Of a stretch of 64,000 nucleotides of DNA, positions 7,258-16,004 are shown in pieces. The stretch spans positions 434,001 to 498,000 of the forward strand of contig NZ_RBWU01000008.1 of assembly GCF_003634705.1 (NCBI RefSeq). Direction: 5' to 3'. Position 1 is the stretch's first letter. Every line of letters begins with the position of its first letter. This DNA is from Actinomadura pelletieri DSM 43383. GTDB taxonomy: Bacteria > Actinomycetota > Actinomycetes > Streptosporangiales > Streptosporangiaceae. A program made the translations under genes and the position numbers. The notes beneath the pieces were generated by a model, which saw nothing but the letters and a program-made list of their open reading frames with translations, made no database searches and was not told the DNA's origin.

Positions 7258-10200
7258 TCAGTTCCGCACCAGGACGAGCGTCGCATGTGAGGGTTCGCGG
7301 TCCGTGCCCGGAGTCAACGTGATGAGCGTGCGCAGGGCGCTGTGCAGCAGCGGGGCCAGTTCCTGATGGGTGGTGGCCGCCGCCAAGGTCGCGGTGACCG
7401 CCAACACCATGTCGCTCTGCCGGACCGGACCGCTCCCGTCCCACAACGGTGCCGCATACGCCAACGCGGTCGAGATCAGCCTTTCTGCGGCGCTACTCGC
7501 ACCGAGCTCCCTCGTCAAATCCCGGGCGCGCTCCAGCGCCATGACCGGGTCATCGGCAGGAGGTTCGGCGGCGGACATGCCCAGTTCCGATCTTAGATAC
7601 TGAGCGAAGCGGTCCGTGTCAGGAGGGAGGGATGATCCCGGGGGGTCCCACTGCAGGGAGAGTGTGCGCACCAACTGGCCACATGCCGCTCCAAGGTCCA
7701 GGACCGCACTCATCCCCCGAGAGCACACGCCGCTGGCGGCCAGGGCGCGGGCATACGCCAGATCGCTGGCGAAGTCGAGCCCGTGGATCAGAGCGTCAAT
7801 GCCGACCGCGAAGACGTTGGAGGCGCCGGTCCCGGCATCGACATCCGCAAGCAGCCGGGCGTAGCTCTGCGCTTGGGCCACCGCCGCGTCGCGGTATCGG
7901 GGGTGTTCGAGAAGGCGGTCGAGTTCGTCGGGACCGAGGTCGGTGTCGCGGGAGGATTCGGTGGAGCCGAGCCCGTGGCGCAGATCGACGCTGAGAAGGC
8001 GCAGGAAGATATTGTAAAAGGCGTCCAGGTGGTAAGGATCGCGTCCCGTTCGACCGTTTCCGGGGTCGTTGGCGTACGCCTGGGCGAGAGCCCCGATATC
8101 GGCGTGGAGGGAATCGACGTCCTCGACCCGCTCGGCGAGGTTGAGGACGGCGACGACGGCCAGATCGAAGGCGGAGGGAAAGGACGCGTTGTTGTCGACC
8201 GTGTCCAGCCTGGACGCGTTGCGGAAGACATAGGAGAGAACGTCGTCCTCCGAGCGTGGACGATCGAAAGCGTTATCGAGGTCGGTGACCAGTTTCCGGA
8301 CGAAGCCCTCGTCGTACCGATCCGCGTTGTACAGGCGGGAGCGGGGGGCGTGTTCGAGGGAGGCGACGGTCATGGCGCGGTGATGAGCCACACCGCAGGC
8401 GATCTCGAATGCCAGGTCGATGATGTGCAGCAGTTGGTGGAGCGGGTTGCTGAGATCGCGAGAACTCGCATAGGCGAGCAGATGCGTGAAGGGAACCTGT
8501 GTGCGTGCGTAGACGACTCGGCGGACGAGCCGTGTGTGTTCGACGATCAGGGCCGGATACGCGTCGAGCTGGCGCTGGGTCGGCGAGTGAGGATGTTGGA
8601 CGGCCGCGCCGAGGACCAGGCGGGCCTGGGCATGTACGTTGCCCCAGTCCTCGCCCGCGGCGTACAAGATCGTCGTGTCGGCCGGTGCCAGGCCGTTGTC
8701 GAGGGCCAGCCGGGCCTCGTCCAAGGTGGGCAGCCGGTAGCTCCTGCCATCGCTGAACAGGCTGTTGAGCCAACCGACGAAGCCCTTGATCTCCCGAGTC
8801 CCCGGGAGGCCGCTCCCCTCGGCGTGCTGCGTGTAGCGGTTCCAGAGGTCGCTCGGGATGGCGGGGTCGGCGCAGATGCGCGTGCCGTTGTCGTCGAGGG
8901 CGCGGGTGTCGTGGAGGGCGCGTGCCGCGGCGACGCCGTCCAGTAGGCGGATCTCCTCGGGGTCGCTCGGGTCGGTGTTGAGCAGCCGGTCGAGGTCGGC
9001 GCGGAGCGTGGGGTCGAGTTCGCGAGCCTCGTACGCGCAGGAGAAGGCGAGGTTGAGCGCGGTGACGGTACGGGTGGCCAGGCACGCCTCGACGATCGGG
9101 CCGGCGTCCGCGCGGGCCGCCCACAGCAGCGTCACCTCCCGCCACCAGACGTCATCGACGTTGTCGATCAGAACCTGGCGCCTTGTGGAGTGATTCGGGA
9201 CCAGGGCTGCCGCCAGATACTCCTGCAAGGTGAGGTGAGCGAACCCGTACCGTCCGTGCTGATGCTCCAAGAGCAGGCCGCTGCGTCGGACGTGGCTGAG
9301 GAACGCCTGGGGTGCGAGGTCGGGCGCGGTGCGTCGCAGGATCGTCCGGATCGCGCGCTCGGCATCCGCGACGGGGATGTCACGTAAGTGGTGGCGCATC
9401 ATGTACCACGCCAGTTCCTGGACTATGCGTTCCTTCCGTTCACCGCTCAGCCCCTCCAACTCGGTGTCGGGGAGTCCCTTGGCCTCCTGGCGGCGGTGGA
9501 GAAGGACCTGGCAGACCTCCTCGTACAGGGCGGCCCTGCTGCGTGGCAGGCTGCCCGCCCGGTACCGGTGCACGTTGGCGATCATGGTGAGCAGCATCGG
9601 GTTCGCGGCCAGGTCGTACAGGGCGGAACGGCCGCTGATCCGCTGGAACAGGTCGTCGGCGTCGCGGGCCGCGATCCGGTCGATCTGCTGCGGGTCGCCC
9701 TCCCGGGAACGGTGCTCAATGGCGCGGTACCAGGTGTGCAGGAACGCGCGGATCTGCCCGCTGGTGAACCGTTGCACGTGTAAGACGTCCGCCCGGGACA
9801 GCCGATTGCCCTCGTAGCCCAGCGGCCGGGACGTGACGACGAAGGCGTTTCCCGGGTAGCGGCTGATCTGGTCCTCGACCCAGCGCACCACCCGCCTGCG
9901 GGCGCCGGCGTCGGCGACCTCGTCCAGGCCGTCCAGAAGCACCACGCACCGGCCCCGCGCGAGCCTGCGTTCCAGCCACTCGGCCGCAACCGCGCCGTCG
10001 AGCCAAGGTGCGGCCGCCCCGATCCGCGCGAGGTTGTCCGGCTGCTCGCCCTGGATCGCCTCGGCGTGGTCGCGCAGGTACAGCAGCACCGGAAGCAGCC
10101 CTCGACGCCACCACCCTTGCTCGGCCAGTTCCAATGCGGTGTAGCGCGCCAGGGTGGTCTTACCGGATCCGGCGGCGCCCAGGACTGCGAGGACGCGGCC

Positions 10201-10737
10201 CGGTTCGAGGAAGGACGCCAGTGGGGCCCGCCGACCGGCCGCACCGGGAGGAGTGGGGCCGATGCCCGTGTCGGTCACCGTGTCGGTCACCGGCTTGGGC
10301 TGGAGCATCACGTCGACGTAGACCTGCCGGGTGCGCAGGACGAACTCCGCCTGGGTGATGAGCCCGACGGTCTCCATCTGGTCCACCGACGAACGCATTC
10401 GCCGGCGGTACGCGCGTCGTGCCCACCTGGCATGTCTCACCGTCTCCGGAGGCGGTGTCGTGGGCGGCTCGGGAGGAGGCGGTGTCGTCTGCGGCATCTG
10501 CATCAGCAGGCCGAGGACGGTGAACGTCAGCGCCAGGTAGCCCCAGCTCCAACTCGGCTTTCCGTTGTTGAGGACTTGGTTGACGGCGACCCCCGCCGCC
10601 ACCGTCAGCGACGCGCCGACCAGCACATGGCCCACGGACCTCAGGCTTGGCACAGCGGCCGCCCCCACTCCCATGTAGACAAGGTGTGCAATCCCACTAA
10701 AGCGAGATGCGGTACGTCCTGGGGGTACCGTCGCCAA
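7258..10737 (-). CDS. Membrane-anchored NACHT-domain NTPase
   Basis: This 1159-residue protein begins with two hydrophobic segments (about residues 20-55 and 65-82) and a Pro-rich linker. An NTPase domain follows with Walker A VLGAAGSGKTTLARY (Lys193), Walker B CVVLLDGLDEVAD with the extra acidic residues typical of NACHT proteins, and a sensor region FVVTSRPLGYEG. The 'FAHLTLQEYLAAALV' motif follows the NTPase, then about 600 residues of helical repeats with no recognised domain. Bacterial NACHT proteins are STAND NTPases, several of which act in phage defence. The TTG at 10737 is the longest start; an ATG at 10674 would remove 21 residues. No effector domain is recognised, so the membrane helices may be the effector. 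Confidence 0.85.
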   Translation of the reverse strand: MATVPPGRTASRFSGIAHLVYMGVGAAAVPSLRSVGHVLVGASLTVAAGVAVNQVLNNGKPSWSWGYLALTFTVLGLLMQMPQTTPPPPEPPTTPPPETVRHARWARRAYRRRMRSSVDQMETVGLITQAEFVLRTRQVYVDVMLQPKPVTDTVTDTGIGPTPPGAAGRRAPLASFLEPGRVLAVLGAAGSGKTTLARYTALELAEQGWWRRGLLPVLLYLRDHAEAIQGEQPDNLARIGAAAPWLDGAVAAEWLERRLARGRCVVLLDGLDEVADAGARRRVVRWVEDQISRYPGNAFVVTSRPLGYEGNRLSRADVLHVQRFTSGQIRAFLHTWYRAIEHRSREGDPQQIDRIAARDADDLFQRISGRSALYDLAANPMLLTMIANVHRYRAGSLPRSRAALYEEVCQVLLHRRQEAKGLPDTELEGLSGERKERIVQELAWYMMRHHLRDIPVADAERAIRTILRRTAPDLAPQAFLSHVRRSGLLLEHQHGRYGFAHLTLQEYLAAALVPNHSTRRQVLIDNVDDVWWREVTLLWAARADAGPIVEACLATRTVTALNLAFSCAYEARELDPTLRADLDRLLNTDPSDPEEIRLLDGVAAARALHDTRALDDNGTRICADPAIPSDLWNRYTQHAEGSGLPGTREIKGFVGWLNSLFSDGRSYRLPTLDEARLALDNGLAPADTTILYAAGEDWGNVHAQARLVLGAAVQHPHSPTQRQLDAYPALIVEHTRLVRRVVYARTQVPFTHLLAYASSRDLSNPLHQLLHIIDLAFEIACGVAHHRAMTVASLEHAPRSRLYNADRYDEGFVRKLVTDLDNAFDRPRSEDDVLSYVFRNASRLDTVDNNASFPSAFDLAVVAVLNLAERVEDVDSLHADIGALAQAYANDPGNGRTGRDPYHLDAFYNIFLRLLSVDLRHGLGSTESSRDTDLGPDELDRLLEHPRYRDAAVAQAQSYARLLADVDAGTGASNVFAVGIDALIHGLDFASDLAYARALAASGVCSRGMSAVLDLGAACGQLVRTLSLQWDPPGSSLPPDTDRFAQYLRSELGMSAAEPPADDPVMALERARDLTRELGASSAAERLISTALAYAAPLWDGSGPVRQSDMVLAVTATLAAATTHQELAPLLHSALRTLITLTPGTDREPSHATLVLVRN

Positions 10738-10743
10738 TCTGAT

Positions 10744-10761
10744 ACCTGTGATGAAACAGGT
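10744..10761. promoter_or_regulatory. Perfect palindrome at the NACHT gene start
   Basis: ACCTGT-GATGAA-ACAGGT is a 6-6-6 perfect inverted repeat ending 7 bases upstream of the TTG at 10737. It lies in the 207-base region shared with the divergent sugar-biosynthesis operon. It could be an operator of the NACHT gene or, if the ATG at 10674 is used, a hairpin in the leader. Confidence 0.4.
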
Positions 10762-10837
10762 CAGACACGACCTTGCCCCAGTCTGGGCGCTCGACGGCTT
10801 ATGATCGGGTAAGGGCCGTACGGTAGTGCGGCTTGGC

Positions 10838-10843
10838 TAGAAT
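10838..10843 (+). promoter_or_regulatory. -10 element of the glycopolymer operon
   Basis: TAGAAT at 10838-10843 matches the actinomycete principal-sigma -10 consensus and lies about 100 bases upstream of the aminotransferase ATG. No clear TTGACA-like -35 is present at 17-19 bases, so an activator may be needed. The first gene has a good ribosome binding site, AAGGAG, seven bases before its ATG at 10945. Confidence 0.4.
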
Positions 10844-10944
10844 CTGCCCATCAGGCGAGGCTTCCGCCAATTTGTGAGCATGAGATTCGTGTTCCGTTCC
10901 CCGCTGGGAAGCCGCTCCATCGCGATGCCCTAAGGAGTCTGTGC

Positions 10945-12048
10945 ATGCCCGTGGAATCCCAAGGGCTCGTCCCGGCGGCGAGTCCCGTGATCGGGGAGGC
11001 GGAGATCGAGGCCGCGGTGCGCGTGCTCCGCAGCGGACGGGTCGTCCAGGGGCCGGAGGTCGCCGCGTTCGAGGAGGGGTTCTCCGAGATCGTGGCGGGA
11101 CGGCACTGCGTGGCGGTCAACTCGGGGACCTCCGCCCTGCATCTGAGCCTGCTCGCGCTGGGCCTCGGCCCCGGCGACGAGGTGATCGTCCCGTCGTTCA
11201 CGTTCGCGGCCACCGCCAACGTCGTCCGGCTCGTCGGCGCCGACCCGGTGTTCGTCGACATCGACCCGGACTCGTTCTGCGTCGATCCCGACGCCGTCGC
11301 CGCCGCGATCGGCCCGCGCACCGCCGCGATCATGCCGGTACACCTGTACGGGCACCCGGCGGCCATGGACCGCATCGGCCCCCTCGCGGAGCGGCACGGC
11401 CTCGCCGTCGTGGAGGACGCCTGCCAGGCGCACGCCGCCGCCGTCGACGGGACCCCGGCGGGCGCGCTCGGCACGGTCGGCTGCTTCAGCTTCTACCCGA
11501 CCAAGAACATGCACGCGCTCGAGGGCGGCATGATCACCACCGCCGACGCGGAGACCGCGCGGACGCTGCGGCTGCTGCGCAACCAGGGCATGGAGCAGCG
11601 GTACGCCAACGAGATCGTCGGCGCGAACATGCGGCTCACCGATGTCGCGGCGGCCGTCGGGCGCGAGCAGCTCAAGCGGCTGCCGGAGTGGACGGAACGG
11701 CGCATCGCCAACGCCCGGTTCCTGGACGCGAAGATCACCGGCGCGGTGACGCCGCCGGTCGCGGACGGCGTCCGGCACGTCTACCACCAGTACACCGTCC
11801 GGGTGCGCGGGGACAGGGACGCCGTCCAGCGGCACCTTGAGGAGAAGAAGATCGGCAGTGCCGTCTACTACCCGACGCCCGTCCACCGGCTGCGGCCGTT
11901 CCTGAAGGACGGCCGTCCGGATCCGCGCTGGGACCTGCCGGAGACGGAGCGGGCGGCGGAGCAGGTGCTGTCGCTGCCGGTGCACCCGTCCCTCACCGAG
12001 GACGACCTGGCGCGCGTGGCCGACGCCGTGAACGGGGCGGCGTCGTGA
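10945..12048 (+). CDS. DegT/DnrJ/EryC1/StrS nucleotide-sugar aminotransferase (WbpE/WlbC type)
   Basis: This 367-residue PLP enzyme has the family hallmarks: NSGTSALHLSLLALG (phosphate-binding region), VPSFTFAATANV, VEDACQAHAA (the Asp and His/Gln near the pyridine ring) and FYPTKNMHALEGG with Schiff-base Lys187. In the diNAc-uronate pathway the WbpE/WlbC enzyme transfers an amino group to C3 of UDP-3-keto-GlcNAcA. The next gene is the matching 3-dehydrogenase, overlapping by GTGA, and the dehydrogenase, epimerase and acetyltransferase of the same pathway are nearby. I therefore prefer this role over a 4-aminosugar enzyme. It heads a tightly packed operon. Confidence 0.88.
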   Translation: MPVESQGLVPAASPVIGEAEIEAAVRVLRSGRVVQGPEVAAFEEGFSEIVAGRHCVAVNSGTSALHLSLLALGLGPGDEVIVPSFTFAATANVVRLVGADPVFVDIDPDSFCVDPDAVAAAIGPRTAAIMPVHLYGHPAAMDRIGPLAERHGLAVVEDACQAHAAAVDGTPAGALGTVGCFSFYPTKNMHALEGGMITTADAETARTLRLLRNQGMEQRYANEIVGANMRLTDVAAAVGREQLKRLPEWTERRIANARFLDAKITGAVTPPVADGVRHVYHQYTVRVRGDRDAVQRHLEEKKIGSAVYYPTPVHRLRPFLKDGRPDPRWDLPETERAAEQVLSLPVHPSLTEDDLARVADAVNGAAS

Positions 12049-13061
12049 GCGCGCCGCTGCGGGCGGGGCTGGTCGGACTCGGGGTGATGGGACGCAACCA
12101 CGCGCGCGTCCTGAACGGTCTGGACGGCGTCGACCTGGTCGGCGTCGTCGACCCGGTGGCACGGCCCGAGAACGTGCCGCACGGCGTCCCGCTACTGAAG
12201 TCCCTGCCCGAACTGCTGGAACTCGGCGTCGACTACGCGGTGGTGGCGTGCCCGACGGCGCGGCATGAAGAGATCGGGCTGGCGCTGGCCGAGGCCGGTG
12301 TCGGCGCGCTGGTCGAGAAGCCGCTCGCCGACTCGGTGGAGGCCGCGGAGCGGATGGTGAAGGCGTTCGAGTCGCGCGGTCTGGTCGCCGGGGTCGGTCA
12401 CATCGAGCGCTACAACCCGTCGTTGCAGAGCATGCGGGCGCGGCTGGAGGCGGGCGAACTGGGCGAGGTGTTCCAGGTCGTCACGCGGCGGCAGGGCCCG
12501 TTCCCGCACCGCATCGCCGACGTCGGCGTCGTCAAGGACCTCGCCACCCACGACATCGACCTGACCGCGTGGGTCACCGGCCAGGACTACGTGTCGATCA
12601 CCGCGCACACCGTGGCGCGCAGCGGCCGTCCGCACGAGGACATGGTGGCCGCGGTCGGACGCCTCGCCGACGGGTCCATGGTCAACCACCTGGTGAACTG
12701 GCTGAGCCCCCTCAAGGAGCGCACCACGGTCGTCACCGGTGAGCGCGGCTGCTTCGTCGCCGACACGCTCACGGCCGACCTGACGTTCTACGCGAACGGG
12801 GAGCTGTCCACCGAATGGGAGGCGCTGCGGGCGTTCCGCGGTGTCTCCGAGGGAGACATGATCCGGTACGCGATCCCGAAGCGGGAACCGCTGCTGGTCG
12901 AACACGAACGGTTCCGCGACGCCGTCCGCGGCGAGGGGAACGACATCGTGACGCTGCGGCAGGGCCTGCGGACGGTCGAGGTCTCGGCGGCCGTGCTGGA
13001 ATCGGCGAGACGCGGCGAGACCGTCTCGCTCCGGCCGTCGGGGGTGCTGGGTGCCGTCTGA
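12045..13061 (+). CDS. Gfo/Idh/MocA oxidoreductase (WbpB/WlbA type)
   Basis: The 338-residue protein starts with a Rossmann motif GLVGLGVMGRNHARVL, followed by VEKPLADSVEAAERM, the 'EKP' signature of the family, and an alpha/beta substrate domain containing GHIERYNP and KDLATHDIDLTAWV (the conserved D-x-x-x-H-region). In P. aeruginosa and Bordetella the homologous WbpB/WlbA oxidises UDP-GlcNAcA at C3, coupled to the aminotransferase. The start is a GTG overlapping the aminotransferase stop, so the two enzymes are made together. The pathway assignment rests on gene context. Confidence 0.87.
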   Translation: MSAPLRAGLVGLGVMGRNHARVLNGLDGVDLVGVVDPVARPENVPHGVPLLKSLPELLELGVDYAVVACPTARHEEIGLALAEAGVGALVEKPLADSVEAAERMVKAFESRGLVAGVGHIERYNPSLQSMRARLEAGELGEVFQVVTRRQGPFPHRIADVGVVKDLATHDIDLTAWVTGQDYVSITAHTVARSGRPHEDMVAAVGRLADGSMVNHLVNWLSPLKERTTVVTGERGCFVADTLTADLTFYANGELSTEWEALRAFRGVSEGDMIRYAIPKREPLLVEHERFRDAVRGEGNDIVTLRQGLRTVEVSAAVLESARRGETVSLRPSGVLGAV

Positions 13062-14673
13062 CACCGGTGGCGGCGCTCCCCACGCCGACGCCCCCGTCGA
13101 CGTGACCGTCATCGTCGCCGTCTACAACACGATGCCGTACCTGACCGACTGCCTGAACTCGCTGGTGAAGCAGAGCATCGGCGCGGACCGCATGGAGGTC
13201 ATCGCGGTCGACGACGGCTCCACCGACGGCAGCGGCGCCGAACTCGACCGGTTCGCCGCGGCGCATCCCGGCGTCGTGAAGGTCCTGCACCAGGCCAACT
13301 CGGGCGGTCCCGCCGCGCCCAGCAACCGCGCCCTCGACATCGCGACCGGCCGGTACGTGTACTTCGTCGGAGCCGACGACCGCCTCGGGCGCCGGGCCCT
13401 GGAGAAGATGGTCGCCGCGGCCGACGAATGGGGCTCGGACGTCCTCGTCGGCAAGATGCGGGGCGTCAACGGCCGGCAGGTCAAGCAGGAACTGTTCACC
13501 GAGAGCCGCGCCGAGATCGACCTCTTCGACTCGCCGCTCCCGTGGCTGCTGTCGAACTGCAAACTCTTCCGCCGCGATCTGGTCGAGCGGTACAAACTCC
13601 GCTTCCCCGAGGACATGCGGATCGGCAGCGACCAGCCGTTCACCATCGAGGCGTGCGTGCGCGCCGAACGGATCTCGGTGCTGGCCGACTACACCTGCTA
13701 CTACGCGATGCTCCGCGAGGACGGCGGCAACATCACCCAGGGCACCGTGGAGGTCTACACCCGCCTGGAGTGCGCCGAGAGGCTCTTCGAGTTCGTCGCC
13801 GGACTGTTGGAGCCGGGCCCGGAGCGGGACGCGATCGTCCACCGGCACGCCAAATGGGAGCTGACGAAGCCCATTCGCGAGAGCCTCCTCGAACTCGACG
13901 ACGAGGCGCGCCGGGACGTGTGCACGCGCGTCGGCGCCATCGTCGACCGGTACGTGCCCGATCATGTGCTGGCCCTGCTGCCCATCCGGCGGAAGGTCCG
14001 GCTCCGCATGGCGCAGCGCGGCGACGTCGCGGGGCTGTGCGCGCTCATCGAGGCCGATGCCGCGGACGCGACCTACCCGGTCGTGCTGCGGGACGGCCGC
14101 GCCTACTACGCCTACCACGGGTTCGACGACCCGGACGCGGGCCTGCCCGACGACCTCTACGAGATCGCGAAGGGGCTGCGCCGGCGCCTCATGGAGGTGG
14201 CGCGGACGGTCGCGGCACGACGCGACGGGGACGTGCTGGAGGTCACCGTGCGGGCGGCGATCATCGGCGCCGATGTCGAGGACCCCGAGACGGTCCGCCT
14301 CGCCTACGCCCCGCGCGGCCGGGACCGGCGGGTCGGCCTGGACGAGGCGTCCGGTGTGACCCTCGACCGCACCCTCACCGCGGACGGGCTGACGATGACC
14401 GCGCGGATCCCCATGCCGCTGCTTTTCGCGGAAGGCAAGGACAAACGCACTTTAAGACTGATGGTCCGGGTGTCAGGCGACACCCATGACGCGGTCGTCC
14501 CCGCGGGCCTGCCCGGCCCGTGCAAGTCGGTCATCTGGCATCGGGCCCGGCCGTTCCGGCTGTCGGTGCGGGGCGACGCGCGCGGCCACACGGCGATCGA
14601 GACCCGCCCAGCCCTTCCCGCCCGTGCCGCCGCCCGGCGGCTCCGGCGCGCGACGTTCCCTGGAGGTAGATAA
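13051..14673 (+). CDS. GT2 glycosyltransferase resembling TarS-type teichoic acid transferases
   Basis: The first 250 of 540 residues form a GT-A domain: VTVIVAVYNTMPYLTDCLN, EVIAVDDGSTDGS (nucleotide-binding Asp residues), NSGGPAAPSNRALD and FVGADD (DXD equivalent). The order continues with DVLVGKMRGVNGR, FRRDLVE and ISVLADYTCYYA. From memory this run closely parallels S. aureus TarS, which adds GlcNAc to ribitol-phosphate teichoic acid. The rest is a C-terminal domain of about 280 residues with beta-rich character. Its GTG start overlaps the preceding stop. A paralogue is at 23330-25285. Donor sugar is unknown; ManNAc3NAcA is possible given the neighbours. Confidence 0.82.
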   Translation: MPSDTGGGAPHADAPVDVTVIVAVYNTMPYLTDCLNSLVKQSIGADRMEVIAVDDGSTDGSGAELDRFAAAHPGVVKVLHQANSGGPAAPSNRALDIATGRYVYFVGADDRLGRRALEKMVAAADEWGSDVLVGKMRGVNGRQVKQELFTESRAEIDLFDSPLPWLLSNCKLFRRDLVERYKLRFPEDMRIGSDQPFTIEACVRAERISVLADYTCYYAMLREDGGNITQGTVEVYTRLECAERLFEFVAGLLEPGPERDAIVHRHAKWELTKPIRESLLELDDEARRDVCTRVGAIVDRYVPDHVLALLPIRRKVRLRMAQRGDVAGLCALIEADAADATYPVVLRDGRAYYAYHGFDDPDAGLPDDLYEIAKGLRRRLMEVARTVAARRDGDVLEVTVRAAIIGADVEDPETVRLAYAPRGRDRRVGLDEASGVTLDRTLTADGLTMTARIPMPLLFAEGKDKRTLRLMVRVSGDTHDAVVPAGLPGPCKSVIWHRARPFRLSVRGDARGHTAIETRPALPARAAARRLRRATFPGGR

Positions 14674-14676
14674 CAC

Positions 14677-15972
14677 ATGCGGATCTGCGTGGTCGCGCTC
14701 GGCAAGATCGGTCTTCCGCTCGCGGTGCAGTTCGCCCGCAAGGGCCACCGGGTGACCGGCGCCGATGTCGACGAACGCGTCGTCACCGAGGTGAACGCCG
14801 GCCGCGAACCGTTCCCCGGCGAGGCCGACCTGGACGTCCATCTCGCGGAGGCGGTGCGGGCCGGGCTGCTCACGGCGACGACGGACACGGCGGCGGCCGT
14901 CGCCGAGTCCGACGCGGTCGTCGTGGTCGTCCCGCTGTTCGTGGACGAGGCGGGCGTCCCCGACTTCGGCTGGATGGACGCCGCGACCCGCTCGATCGCG
15001 GCCGGTCTGCGCCCGGGAACCCTGGTCAGCTACGAGACGACGCTGCCGGTCGGCACCACCCGGAGCCGTTGGGCGCCGATGCTGGCGGAGGGCTCGGGTC
15101 TCACCGCGGGAACCGACTTCCACCTGGTGTTCAGCCCGGAGCGGGTGCTGACCGGCCGGGTGTTCGCCGACCTGCGCCGCTACCCGAAACTCGTCGGCGG
15201 CATCGACGACGCGTCCGCCCGGCACGGCGTCGAGTTCTACGAGCAGGTCCTCGACTTCGACGACCGTCCCGACCTCGACCGGCCCAACGGCGTGTGGGAC
15301 CTCGGCTCCGCCGAGGCCGCCGAACTCGCCAAGCTCGCCGAGACGACCTACCGCGACGTCAACATCGGCCTCGCCAACCAGTTCGCCCGCTACGCCGACA
15401 CGGTCGGTGTGGACGTCATGAAGGTGATCGAGGCCTGCAACACCCAGCCGTACAGCCACATCCACCGGCCCGGCATCGCGGTCGGCGGGCACTGCATCCC
15501 CGTCTACCCGCGGATGTACCTGTGGAACGACCCGCGGGCGACCATCGTCAGCGCCGCCCGCGAAGCCAACGTCGCGATGCCCGAGCACGCGGTCGACCTG
15601 CTCGCCGCCGCCCACGGCGACCTCACCGGCGCCGGGGTCCTCGTGCTGGGCGCGGCCTACCGGGGCGGCGTCAAGGAGACGGCGTTCTCCGGCGTCTTCC
15701 CCACGGTCGAGGCGCTGCGCAAGCGCGGAGCCGTCCCGTACGTCTCCGACCCGATGTACACGGCGGAGGAGTTGGACGCGCTGGGCCTGCCCCCGCACCG
15801 GGACGAGTCGGTCACGGCGGCGATCGTCCAGGCCGACCACGCCGAGTACCGCGACCTCGCCCCGGACGACCTGCCGGGCGTCAAGACCCTCGTCGACGGC
15901 CGCCGCGTCACCGACCCGGCCCGCTGGTCCGGCGTACGCCGCGTCGTCATCGGCGCCCCCGACCACATGTGA
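14677..15972 (+). CDS. UDP-GlcNAc(ManNAc)-type nucleotide-sugar 6-dehydrogenase
   Basis: The 431-residue protein has the N-terminal NAD motif ALGKIGLPLAVQFA, a VPLFVDE segment, ETTLPVGTTR and SPERVLTG, and AAELAKLAETTYRDVNI in the central helix. The catalytic Cys273 lies in VGGHCIPVYP, and GAAYRGGVKETAFS marks the UDP-binding C-terminal domain. The family oxidises C6 of a UDP-sugar to the uronic acid in two NAD-dependent steps. The GGHCIPV form is typical of the UDP-N-acetylhexosamine subgroup (WecC/WbpA). GGAGGT lies seven bases before the ATG. It would supply UDP-GlcNAcA to the upstream oxidoreductase and aminotransferase. Confidence 0.88.
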   Translation: MRICVVALGKIGLPLAVQFARKGHRVTGADVDERVVTEVNAGREPFPGEADLDVHLAEAVRAGLLTATTDTAAAVAESDAVVVVVPLFVDEAGVPDFGWMDAATRSIAAGLRPGTLVSYETTLPVGTTRSRWAPMLAEGSGLTAGTDFHLVFSPERVLTGRVFADLRRYPKLVGGIDDASARHGVEFYEQVLDFDDRPDLDRPNGVWDLGSAEAAELAKLAETTYRDVNIGLANQFARYADTVGVDVMKVIEACNTQPYSHIHRPGIAVGGHCIPVYPRMYLWNDPRATIVSAAREANVAMPEHAVDLLAAAHGDLTGAGVLVLGAAYRGGVKETAFSGVFPTVEALRKRGAVPYVSDPMYTAEELDALGLPPHRDESVTAAIVQADHAEYRDLAPDDLPGVKTLVDGRRVTDPARWSGVRRVVIGAPDHM

Positions 15973-16004
15973 CGTTCCCCGAGAGGTGAACGAGAGGTGA
16001 GAAG

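Noticed and set aside
7783..8946. Plus-strand 387-codon frame inside the NACHT gene
   Set aside because: Mirror frame of the NACHT C-terminal region with no ribosome binding site or family features.
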